Assembly (NCBI GenBank): GCA_021780755.1
Contig: JAJXYF010000020.1
Coordinates: 1 to 64,000, forward strand
Direction: 5' to 3'
Origin: Deltaproteobacteria bacterium
GTDB lineage: Bacteria > Desulfobacterota > Binatia > Binatales > Binataceae
Length of the DNA stretch: 64,000 bases
Part shown: positions 55,746-62,595 of the stretch, one piece after another
Numbering within the stretch: the stretch's first letter is position 1
Layout: each line of letters begins with the position of its first letter
Program-made: the position numbers and the translations under genes
Notes under the pieces: generated by a model
The model's input: the letters and a program-made list of their open reading frames with translations, nothing else
The model's database searches: none
What the model was told of the DNA's origin: nothing

Positions 55746-56716
55746 AGCTTGCGCTCCACGGCGAAGGCAGCGAGCATCCGGAGCGGATCGGCGCGATGGT
55801 CGAAGCGCTTGAGTGCCGTGTCGGCGCGGGCGACGAGGTCGCGCGCGAGCTGACGGGACCGTTCGACACCGAGCAGCGACGGATAGGTGACTTTGCCCCG
55901 CGCTTCATCTTTATTGGTGCGCTTGCCCATGGTCTCGGTGGAAGATTCGACGTCGAGGAGGTCGTCGATGACCTGAAAGGCCAGGCCGAGGGCCTGCGCA
56001 TATTCACGCATCGAGTTTAATTGCGCGGCAGAAGCGCCGCCGAGACGGGCGCCGCCACAGACCGCGGCGACGAACAGCGCGCCGGTTTTCTTACTGTGCA
56101 GATATTCAAGCTGATCGAGTTCCAGCGCCTGGCCTTCGCCGAGCACATCGATCACCTGTCCACCGACCATCCCGGCGGAACCGGCGGCGTCGGCGAGTTC
56201 GGCGATGGTTTCGAGCAGGGCCTGTGCGGAGCGGGCGGAGCACGATGAAGTCGCGGCGGCGGCGAGGACCTTGAAGGCGTCGGTGAGGAGGCCATCGCCG
56301 GCGAGCGTCGCGATCGCTTCGCCGAAGACCTTGTGATTGGTGGGACGGCCGCGGCGCAAATCGTCGTCATCCATGCACGGCAGATCGTCGTGGACGAGTG
56401 AGTAGGTGTGGATCATCTCGATGGCGCAAGCAAGAGAAAGGGCCGCATCGAGGGTGCCGCCGACCGCCTCGCACGCGGCCAGCGCAAGGACGGGGCGAAG
56501 GCGTTTGCCGCCGGCAAGCAGGCTGTAGCGCATCGCCTCGAAGAGCCGGCCGGCCGGGCCGGCGGGCGCGGGTACGCATTCGCCGAGCGCGCGTTCGACG
56601 AGGGCGGCGCGCTCGCGCAGATAGCGATCGAAGTCGATCGCGGAACGGCCGCCGGCCGGTGGTTGGAGGTCATGGCCATCGGCAGGTTCTTGATGGGTGG
56701 GCTTGGCTTGCTGCAT
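55742..56716 (-). CDS. ispA: Farnesyl/geranylgeranyl diphosphate synthase
   Basis: 324 residues. First Asp-rich motif VHDDLPCMDDDDLRRGRPTNH with FARM spacing of short-chain (farnesyl) synthases, and second DDLLDVESSTETMGK. Also LAGGKRLRPVLALAACEA. Provides farnesyl-PP to HpnD. Start ATG 56716 is preferred to 56746. It lies 135 bases after hpnH. Confidence 0.93.
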   Translation of the reverse strand: MQQAKPTHQEPADGHDLQPPAGGRSAIDFDRYLRERAALVERALGECVPAPAGPAGRLFEAMRYSLLAGGKRLRPVLALAACEAVGGTLDAALSLACAIEMIHTYSLVHDDLPCMDDDDLRRGRPTNHKVFGEAIATLAGDGLLTDAFKVLAAAATSSCSARSAQALLETIAELADAAGSAGMVGGQVIDVLGEGQALELDQLEYLHSKKTGALFVAAVCGGARLGGASAAQLNSMREYAQALGLAFQVIDDLLDVESSTETMGKRTNKDEARGKVTYPSLLGVERSRQLARDLVARADTALKRFDHRADPLRMLAAFAVERKL

Positions 56717-56851
56717 CTTGAGCTTTATCTCAGTCGAGTTACACACCGGGCGCGAACGGCGAATCCGGGCGCAGCCTCTCGATCGTAATCACCGAAATAG
56801 CAGTCGCGCGATTGCGCCCCGCACGCCCGCGGGCCATCAACGTATTCGAGC

Positions 56852-57856
56852 TCAGGACATGTAGTGCCGCACCATGCGCCACGAGTCCTTGAGGTTCTTG
56901 CCGAAATCCATCGCGACGGTGCCCTCGAAACCCGAATGGAGCTTGCAGTCGCGGCAACGGATGTCCTGCTTGGTGCGGTAGTATTCCCAGTCGGTGGCGG
57001 CGTGCAGTTCGGCGAAGGTTTTGTAATGGCCGTTGGTAATGAGATAGCAGGGCCCCTTCCAGCCCTGCGGATTACGCGTGACGGTGGTCCAGGGGCTGCA
57101 GAGCAGATCGCGTTCACCGACGAGGTAGTCGAGATAAAGCGGTGTATTGATGATCTTGTAGTCGTCGGCGAGCTTGCGGACGCGCTGAAACTTGAGCGGC
57201 ATCTCCTCCTTGCGGAGGTAGAGGTCGTCGTTATTGAGCACCTGGTAATGGTAGCCGGGCGTCAGCAGCATACCGTCAACGCCGAGGTCACCGAGAAAGC
57301 GCACCAGTTGTTCGACTTCCTCTGCCCCGGTCTCGCGAAAGATGGTCGAGTTGGTCTGCACGCGGTAGCCGCGATCCTTGAGGATCTTGATCATCTTGAC
57401 GACGGTATCGAAATGGCCATTGCGATCGACGATGCGATCGTTGGTCTCACGCATCCCGTCGATATGCAAGTTAAAGCTCAGGTAGCGGCTGGGTTCGACC
57501 TGCTTGATGAAGCGCTCGATGAGGATGGCGTTGGTGCAGATCATGACGTGGCGTTTTTGCTGCTCGATGAGGCCCTTGGTGAGGGCGGCGATATGCTTGT
57601 ACATAAGCGGCTCGCCACCGCAGATGGAGACGATGGGCGCGTCGGCCTCGGTAGCGGCGCCGAGGGCCTCGTCGAGCGGCATCTGGTCGCGAATGGTGTC
57701 CTTGTACTCGACGATACGGCCGCATCCGATGCAAGCAAGGTTGCAGGCGTGGAGCGGTTCGAGCATCAGGACGAGCGGAAAGTATTTTTCTCCGGCGCGC
57801 TTTTTGCGGCTCATATAACGGCCCAAGTCGATCATTTGTCGGAGCGGTACGCGCAT
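56852..57856 (-). CDS. hpnH: Adenosyl-hopene transferase HpnH (radical SAM)
   Basis: 334 residues with the radical-SAM cluster C-X3-C-X2-C (Cys38, Cys42, Cys45 in HACNLACIGC) and SICGGEPLMYKHI. The C-terminal CYLITNGHYKTFAELHAA and CRDCKLHSGFEGTVAMDFGKNLKDSWR match HpnH. Adds the adenosyl radical to hopene to start the C5 side chain. ATG 57856 has GGAG upstream. Adjacent upstream is the TetR gene. Confidence 0.94.
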   Translation of the reverse strand: MRVPLRQMIDLGRYMSRKKRAGEKYFPLVLMLEPLHACNLACIGCGRIVEYKDTIRDQMPLDEALGAATEADAPIVSICGGEPLMYKHIAALTKGLIEQQKRHVMICTNAILIERFIKQVEPSRYLSFNLHIDGMRETNDRIVDRNGHFDTVVKMIKILKDRGYRVQTNSTIFRETGAEEVEQLVRFLGDLGVDGMLLTPGYHYQVLNNDDLYLRKEEMPLKFQRVRKLADDYKIINTPLYLDYLVGERDLLCSPWTTVTRNPQGWKGPCYLITNGHYKTFAELHAATDWEYYRTKQDIRCRDCKLHSGFEGTVAMDFGKNLKDSWRMVRHYMS

Positions 57857-57905
57857 AGTAATCGTTCTCCAGCGGTCTCCAGCTATTGTGGCCGGTCGAG
57901 AGAAA

Positions 57906-58559
57906 TCAGAGCGACGGCGGAATATCGTCCGACTCGCGCTGCGGTGCGTCGCCAAAGAGCCAATTGCGCAACATCGCAATGGCGCCCTTGAGGTCAACAC
58001 CCTTGTCGCCCGTGAACAGAAAGCCCATCAGCAGGCCGTTAAGCATCGCGAGGAGGAAGCTCGCGGCGGCCTGGGGCGGAAAATCGCACTTGCAAAGCTG
58101 CTTTTCCTGCGCGCGGCCGATCAGGTCAACCAGCAACGTGCGATAGCCGTCGTAGAGTTGCAGCACCTGATTCGTAAGCCCGTCGGACGGCTTCTCGTCG
58201 TGCAGCAGTTGCGCAACGAAGAATCGAATTGAGCTCGCGTTGTCGCGCACGAACACCAGATAGAGCTCGATCAGCCGCAGGAGTTGGGATTTTTCGTCGA
58301 GCGCGCCCGCCTCTTCGGCAAAATCGATAAAATAAGGTTCGAGCAGGCGGTTCAGCACCGCCATGAAGAGCTCTTCTTTGGTTTTGAAATGCCAGAAAAT
58401 GAGGGCCTTGCTGACACTGGCAGCGCGCGCCACCTCGGACATCGAGGTCTCGTGGAAACCGCGCATCGCGAACAGCCGCATAGCGGCCTTCAGGATTTCA
58501 TCGCGGGAATCCTGCGCTCGCGTCTCGGAAGAGGTAACACGCGATTCAGCCGTCGTCAT
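57906..58559 (-). CDS. TetR-family regulator of the hopanoid operon (inferred)
   Basis: 217 residues. N-terminal HTH is DEILKAAMRLFAMRGFHETSMSEVARAASVSKALIFWHFKTKEELF. The rest is the helical ligand domain. It is 49 bases upstream of hpnH and in the same direction, so it may be the first gene of the hopanoid transcript; a promoter-operator pair lies just upstream. Its ligand may be a lipid or isoprenoid; inference only. Confidence 0.85.
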   Translation of the reverse strand: MTTAESRVTSSETRAQDSRDEILKAAMRLFAMRGFHETSMSEVARAASVSKALIFWHFKTKEELFMAVLNRLLEPYFIDFAEEAGALDEKSQLLRLIELYLVFVRDNASSIRFFVAQLLHDEKPSDGLTNQVLQLYDGYRTLLVDLIGRAQEKQLCKCDFPPQAAASFLLAMLNGLLMGFLFTGDKGVDLKGAIAMLRNWLFGDAPQRESDDIPPSL

Positions 58560-58647
58560 CCTGGTTGCTGCCGAGTCCAAAATCAGCCGCCCCCCTACCC
58601 TCCCTAGGTCTCAACCGCACGACGAATGAAGCGTCATTGGCGAGTCC

Positions 58648-58663
58648 CTAACCAAGCGGTCAA
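58648..58663. promoter_or_regulatory. Candidate TetR operator
   Basis: CTAACC AAGC GGTCAA, an imperfect dyad (half-sites CTAACC and TTGACC agree at four of six) located just downstream of the -10 box, where a repressor would block transcription. Similar half-sites are common in TetR targets. Confidence 0.4.
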
Positions 58664-58668
58664 CAGGC

Positions 58669-58696
58669 ATCATAACCGCGGGGAACGGATAGTCAA
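58669..58696 (-). promoter_or_regulatory. Sigma70-like promoter of the TetR/hopanoid transcript
   Basis: On the minus strand: -35 TTGACT (58691-58696), 16-base spacer, -10 TATGAT (58669-58674). Near-consensus at both boxes. The start would fall near 58662, inside the candidate operator, about 100 bases before the TetR ATG. Confidence 0.55.
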
Positions 58697-58788
58697 TAGG
58701 GGCCGGTCCGAGCGGTCAGTATGGCGAGAGCGTCAAGATTGTGTGTCGTTGACATTAAGTTGACGCAAATCGAGACGGCGGACGGCAC

Positions 58789-59823
58789 TCAAATTGAACG
58801 CGGAGCTTCCAGTGCGACCCGGAGGCCGGTGGACGCCGACCGGCGGGCACCCTCGGTCAGGGCAAGCGCGGAGCGAACTTCGGCCTGGTTCTCGCGCACG
58901 GTTGGGCCGTTCGGCCCCTCCGCGATAGCGCGTTCGAAGTCGGCGGCCGTCCCGGCGAACCACGCAGAATGATAGGAGTCGTCGAGCACGTCGGCGACGG
59001 AATGGTCCTCTGAAACGCCCGACCGCCGGGTCAGCACGAGGCGGTCGCCTTCGATTTCGAGCATCGCCTGCTCGCCATAGATAACGGCCGAGGTGCGGCG
59101 GACGGGACTGCGCCACGAGAGATGCGCGCTGGCGACGCGGCCGGCGGGAAACTCGACGCGGAGGTCGGCGAGGTCGTCAACGGTCGCACCGGATTGGGAG
59201 TCGAGAAGAGCGGAGACGGCGAGGGGCGCCGCCCCCCCCATCAACCATCGCATCAGGTAAAAGACATGCCAGCCGTGATCGATGAGGATGCCGCCGCCGG
59301 TGTTCGCCGCCAGTCGCCATCGTTCGCCACCGGCGCTGCTGCCAGCGCCGGCCGGTCCGCTACGCAAACGAGCGAGCGAGAGCTGGCGGAGTTCACCAAG
59401 TTCGCCGGCCCGGATAAGTTCGTGAGCACGGCGATAGGCCGGCGCATGCTTCCAGTTATGCACGCACATCAGGATTCGCGACTTTTTCGCGGCAAGAGCG
59501 GCCAGTTCCCCGAACTCCGCGCCGGCGAGACAGAGCGGTTTTTCCACCAGGACGTTGGCGCCGGTTTCAAGCGCCTTGCGCGCCGTGACGGCATGGAAGG
59601 CGGGCGGACTTGCGATGTCGAGGAAATCGAGTGCCTCGCCGGCGAGCATCAGGTCGAGGTCATCGTAGATGCGCGCATTTTTGACGAGGTTTATGGCATG
59701 GTGGCGGCGTGCGGAAACCGGGTCGTGAATCGCGACGATCGCGACGCCGGTACGCGTGCGCCATCCGGAGAGATGGGCCTGCGCGGCAACCTCACCGAAG
59801 CCTGAAATCGCGCCGCGCAGCAC
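58789..59823 (-). CDS. Gfo/Idh/MocA-family NAD(P)-dependent oxidoreductase
   Basis: 344 residues. Rossmann start LRGAISGFGEVAAQAHLSGW, VLVEKPLCL (the EKP motif), CVHNWKHAPAYRRAHELI and the C-terminal beta-sheet domain. No ATG is in place; GTG 59823 begins the conserved part. It ends 3 bases before fdsD is read from upstream: fdsD stop 59826 and this start are almost contiguous, so both are probably co-transcribed. Substrate likely a sugar or cyclitol; unknown. Confidence 0.88.
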   Translation of the reverse strand: MLRGAISGFGEVAAQAHLSGWRTRTGVAIVAIHDPVSARRHHAINLVKNARIYDDLDLMLAGEALDFLDIASPPAFHAVTARKALETGANVLVEKPLCLAGAEFGELAALAAKKSRILMCVHNWKHAPAYRRAHELIRAGELGELRQLSLARLRSGPAGAGSSAGGERWRLAANTGGGILIDHGWHVFYLMRWLMGGAAPLAVSALLDSQSGATVDDLADLRVEFPAGRVASAHLSWRSPVRRTSAVIYGEQAMLEIEGDRLVLTRRSGVSEDHSVADVLDDSYHSAWFAGTAADFERAIAEGPNGPTVRENQAEVRSALALTEGARRSASTGLRVALEAPRSI

Positions 59824-59825
59824 GC

Positions 59826-60053
59826 TCAGGCAGGCCCCTGACTCGGAACGAGGCGCAAGACGGCCTCGCGCACTATGGGCGTCAGGTCGCCATCGTCGCG
59901 GCCGGCGTACTCGATAATCTGGCGGCGCATGCGCGGGTCCCAAAAGTTTTTGAGATGTTGCGCAATCGAATTGACGCCCTCTTCGTGGTCCGGAGTGGAC
60001 GCGAAGAAGCCGCCGATCTCGTTGGCCATTTTGACCAGATGATGAATATCCAT
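59826..60053 (-). CDS. fdsD: Formate dehydrogenase subunit delta
   Basis: 75 residues, starting MDIHHLVKMANEIGGFFAS, with NFWDPRMRRQII, the signature of the small FdsD subunit of NAD-dependent, molybdenum-containing formate dehydrogenases. It normally follows fdsA directly; here the IS1595-type element (60198-62502) sits between the two. Transcription from the fds promoter would have to pass the whole element to reach it. Confidence 0.85.
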   Translation of the reverse strand: MDIHHLVKMANEIGGFFASTPDHEEGVNSIAQHLKNFWDPRMRRQIIEYAGRDDGDLTPIVREAVLRLVPSQGPA

Positions 60054-60142
60054 CGCGTGTGCCAGGGCAATCCGCCAAGTTCAACTATTATTATGGTTGC
60101 GGATTGATGGCAAAGCGCGCGGGCGGCGCGGGAGAGCGAGGG

Positions 60143-60197
60143 AAGTTGTCGAGGAAGATCGAACCCTAATTTTTTCAGGAAACTGAAACCTCCCAAG
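60143..60197 (-). repeat. Dispersed palindromic repeat, copy R7, left part (split by the IS)
   Basis: AAGTTGTCGAGGAAGATCG, spacer TTTTTTCAGGAAACTG, then CTGAAACCTCCCAAG, which is where the element begins. Its continuation is 62511-62524. Without the IS and with one target copy it reads CTGAAACCT-CCCA-AGGTTTCAG, the family hairpin. Confidence 0.85.
60190..60197. repeat. Target-site duplication, left copy
   Basis: CTCCCAAG, repeated exactly at 62503-62510. Eight bases is the size expected for the IS1595 family. Its centre is the dyad centre of R7. Confidence 0.9.
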
Positions 60198-60221
60198 GGC
60201 AAGTATATACTTGGCTCACCA
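60198..60221. repeat. Left terminal inverted repeat
   Basis: 24 bases beginning GGCAAGTATATACTTGGCTC. Contains a nested dyad AAGTATATACTT. Pairs with 62479-62502. Confidence 0.92.
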
Positions 60222-60301
60222 GCGGTCAAGTGCTATCTTCGGGCGATGGCGACGATTCGGACGATGAACCGGCTAGGCCGCAAGCGCGGGAGGGCCGGTA
60301 A

Positions 60302-61120
60302 ATGCTCTCCTACGATCCTTGGGGAGTGTATACCGCCGCGAAATGGGTCTCGGTGCCTGTCGCGGGAACCGATATGGACAAAATCAACGTAGCGGCGTTT
60401 TATCTGCTGGGGTCGCGCATCCAGCCGCTTTTGACCATACGGGCCGGTATGCCAGTTTCCAGTTTGATTACTCTGCTCGCTGATGCCGATGAGTTTCTGG
60501 AACTCTTTCTGAACGTAACGAAAGGCCCGAAACTCGAAGATTCGCGTCCGCTCGCAGAAGAACTGCGCAAAACTCTTGAGCGATTTACCATTTTGCCACC
60601 CTTCGTGACGAAGATGGGGATGTCGTTGCCGTTGGGCCAAGTAGTTAACGAGGCCGAAGCGGCAGCTATCACCAGACTGGTCAAAGCATTTGAAGCGGTA
60701 TTTTGCTCAGAGATGCCGACCAAAGGCATATTCTACGTCAGCCCGAAACGAGCTTACGCGACAGACAAACTTCTGCAATCTGCCGAGGCCAGCCTTTCAG
60801 AAGAGGACAGTAGTAGTTATCTCTCCGGTCTCGCTTTAGAAAATATCCAGGAGGCGGGCAGATGCTTGGTCTTTGACCGTTATACGGCTGTCGGATTTCA
60901 TATTCTTAGAGCAGTAGAGGATGTCGCCCGACGCTATTACGAACTAATCACTGACCGTGATGCGAAAACGATTACGTCAACCCTTGAGTGCAAATCGCAA
61001 ATCGCTGTTGCGGCTTCCACGGCGTCGTCTTCTTTCAACGCCAATGCGCGTCCACTCGTTAGTCTACTTTTTATGCCATTCAAGTCAGACTGCGTTTCGG
61101 GCGGCAATTCATCTTCATGA
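60302..61120 (+). CDS. IS passenger gene, HEPN-like protein, 3' end replaced
   Basis: 272 residues. The segment ALENIQEAGRCLVFDRYTA followed by VGFHILRAVEDVARRYYEL (residues ~183-221) resembles the helix-rich HEPN-like domain of proteins with D-E-I-x-E-A-x-R-C-L pattern, found in defence and stress proteins. The rest of the usual domain is missing: from ~60970 the reading frame runs antisense through the neighbouring minus-strand gene and ends in a low-complexity Ser-rich tail. ATG 60302 has GGGAGG 8 bases upstream. Probably a truncated, perhaps inactive version; no role is known. Confidence 0.5.
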   Translation: MLSYDPWGVYTAAKWVSVPVAGTDMDKINVAAFYLLGSRIQPLLTIRAGMPVSSLITLLADADEFLELFLNVTKGPKLEDSRPLAEELRKTLERFTILPPFVTKMGMSLPLGQVVNEAEAAAITRLVKAFEAVFCSEMPTKGIFYVSPKRAYATDKLLQSAEASLSEEDSSSYLSGLALENIQEAGRCLVFDRYTAVGFHILRAVEDVARRYYELITDRDAKTITSTLECKSQIAVAASTASSSFNANARPLVSLLFMPFKSDCVSGGNSSS

Positions 61121-61248
61121 AGGCCGTGAAGATAACTCCAGTACGCGCTGTCTAATCGTTCGGGCAATGTTTTCGGACTTATTGCAAGGGTGCGAACAGC
61201 CTGTACTAGCCGTTGATTGGCGTGAAGCCAAGACAAATTATTATTCAT
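60937..61248 (-). CDS. IS passenger gene, small conserved helical protein
   Basis: 103 residues: NQRLVQAVRTLAISPKTLPERLDSAYWSYLHGL, then DELPPETQSDLNGIKSRLTSG. I recognise the pattern from small conserved bacterial proteins (L-x-x-A-V-x-x-L-A... R-L-x-x-A-Y) of unknown function. AAAGGA 8 bases upstream of ATG. It follows the 50-residue gene by 18 bases and is likely co-expressed. Its 3' end overlaps the HEPN-like gene on the other strand by 184 bases; the final ~10 residues may not be native. Confidence 0.65.
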   Translation of the reverse strand: MNNNLSWLHANQRLVQAVRTLAISPKTLPERLDSAYWSYLHGLHEDELPPETQSDLNGIKSRLTSGRALALKEDDAVEAATAICDLHSRVDVIVFASRSVISS

Positions 61249-61266
61249 CTCATCGTCCTTTGACGC

Positions 61267-61419
61267 TTAGGACTTCGTCTTCAAAATTCTCCGTTTGTTT
61301 TGCTTATGCCGAGGTTCAGCGGCCGTCGTCGCTTTCTTCGGGACCGCGAACAGCGCTTTTGCCAGCGCCTCGAAACGCTGGAAAGGCGAGAGGGTACTGG
61401 ATGGGCCGTCTTTCGCCAT
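61267..61419 (-). CDS. IS passenger gene, 50-residue small protein
   Basis: Begins MAKDGPSSTLSPFQRFEALA, followed by KALFAVPKKA and a Lys/Arg-rich tail. The FQRFEALAKALFAVPK motif recurs in small unannotated bacterial proteins, in my memory often beside a gene like the one downstream. It is too short to be found by a normal length filter. A two-gene unit (this one then 60937-61248) has the size and order of a toxin-antitoxin pair, but no known family matches. Confidence 0.6.
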   Translation of the reverse strand: MAKDGPSSTLSPFQRFEALAKALFAVPKKATTAAEPRHKQNKRRILKTKS

Positions 61420-61490
61420 GCCTCCACCTTAACCCTGAAACGGGCGCTGTTGGAAGTCTGCGCCCGCGTTTGCCCCGTCCCTGCCGACCG

Positions 61491-62453
61491 TCAACTAAGA
61501 GACTCGTCTGCCGGTTCGTTCTTGCCGGTCAATTCCTTGTAGGTCAATCGGCGTCCGACGATCTGCGAGAGCGTCAGGGCGAAGCGCCCGCCGTCATCGT
61601 TCTTGCGCTCGTTGTAGCGGAACGCCTGCTCATCGAGATAGCGGAAGAGATGGAACGGTTCGACGCTGACGTAGGTTCCTTTCAAGCCGCGCTTCAGCAA
61701 CGACCAGAAATTCTCGATCCCGTTCGTGTGGATATTTCCGTTGACGTAGCTCTCCGCGTGGTCGATTACCTGATGAACGTAATCGGCGTCCAGCCCGTTA
61801 TAGGAGCGCCAAGCGTCGCTGAAAATGTACGAGCCGCCTTGGACGTATTCGCGGATGAATCCCTGAAGCGTCGGGCCGCTGGTATCGGCGACATGCCGCA
61901 AGCGGATTTTCTTGGTCTTGCGATCCAGCAAGCCCATGACTACCGCCTTGCCACCGCCAGTCCCGCCAGTGCCAGTGATCTTCGCTTTCTTGTTCTTGTG
62001 CATGAAGCGAGCGGCGCCGCCGATGAACGATTCGTCAACCTCGAAGTCGCCAATCGCTTTCTCGAAGGTGCCATCCTGCATCGCCTTGCGGATGCGATGG
62101 AGCATGAACCAGCCCGTCTTTTGAGTAACGCCCAAAGCGCGCGCGACCTCGCACGAGCTAACGCCGTTCTTGCAGTTGGAAATCAGCCAGATCGCCGTGA
62201 ACCATTTATCCAGCCCGATAGGCGAGTCCTCAAAGATGATTCCGACTTTGGCGCTGAATTGCTGCTTTGGGTGTTTGGTCTTGCATTTCCAGATGCGGCG
62301 CGTCGCGAGCAAGATCACTTCCGTGCTCCCGCAGGTCGGGCAGGCCACCTTGCCGTCCGGCCAGCGCAACGCAATCGCTGTCCGCATACAGTTGTCAAGA
62401 TTCGAGAAGTAAGAAATCGCTTCGTGAAGCGTGGTCGGGATGTTCGCGTCCAT
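61491..62453 (-). CDS. IS1595-family transposase
   Basis: 320 residues. N-terminal zinc ribbon (CPTCGSTEVILLATRRIWKC), HTH-like segment SSCEVARALGVTQKTGWFMLHRIR, and the ISXO2-like DDE core: DFEVDESFIGG, the second acidic block YIFSDAWRSYNGL, and the terminal block HTNGIENFWSLLKRGLKGTYVSV ending RYLDEQAFRYNERK. Start ATG 62453 (MDANIPTT) is preferred to the ATG inside the terminal repeat. It reads towards the passenger genes from the right end. Confidence 0.93.
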   Translation of the reverse strand: MDANIPTTLHEAISYFSNLDNCMRTAIALRWPDGKVACPTCGSTEVILLATRRIWKCKTKHPKQQFSAKVGIIFEDSPIGLDKWFTAIWLISNCKNGVSSCEVARALGVTQKTGWFMLHRIRKAMQDGTFEKAIGDFEVDESFIGGAARFMHKNKKAKITGTGGTGGGKAVVMGLLDRKTKKIRLRHVADTSGPTLQGFIREYVQGGSYIFSDAWRSYNGLDADYVHQVIDHAESYVNGNIHTNGIENFWSLLKRGLKGTYVSVEPFHLFRYLDEQAFRYNERKNDDGGRFALTLSQIVGRRLTYKELTGKNEPADESLS

Positions 62454-62478
62454 AACCAAAAGCATAGCGGAAGATGAT

Positions 62479-62502
62479 TGGTGAGTCAAGTATATATTTG
62501 CC
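62479..62502. repeat. Right terminal inverted repeat
   Basis: 24 bases, reverse complement of the left end with two differences. The transposase start lies 25 bases inside. Confidence 0.92.
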
Positions 62503-62524
62503 CTCCCAAGGTTTCAGACTTCCC
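62503..62524 (-). repeat. Target duplication (right copy) and right part of repeat R7
   Basis: CTCCCAAG (62503-62510) then GTTTCAGACTTCCC (62511-62524), the lead block of the family in reverse. The following ~70 bases up to the fdsA stop show only an AT-rich stretch that matches the flank of R3b loosely (CGCGTATTTAATAAATGGG on the other strand). Confidence 0.85.
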
Positions 62525-62595
62525 ATTTATTAAATACGCGGTTTTCGCGCTGGAAAGACTCGTGATGATTGGCGTGCCAGGTCATCGAGACACGC

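Larger units (their letters stand above)
60198..62502 (-). mobile_element. Complete IS1595-type element with passenger genes
   Basis: 2305 bp. Ends: 24-base terminal inverted repeats starting GGCAAGTATATACTTGGCTC (left) and GGCAAATATATACTTGACTC (right), agreeing at 22 of 24. Flanked by the duplication CTCCCAAG. Contains transposase (61491-62453) and three passenger genes (60302-61419). All features needed for mobility are intact. Size is above the ~1 kb of simple IS1595 members, as expected for elements with passengers. Confidence 0.92.

Noticed and set aside
58560..58788. tRNA or small RNA gene upstream of the TetR gene
   Set aside because: No cloverleaf or terminator; the interval is explained by promoter and operator.
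60957..62477. 506-codon plus-strand frame across the insertion element
   Set aside because: Runs antisense through the small passenger genes and the transposase.
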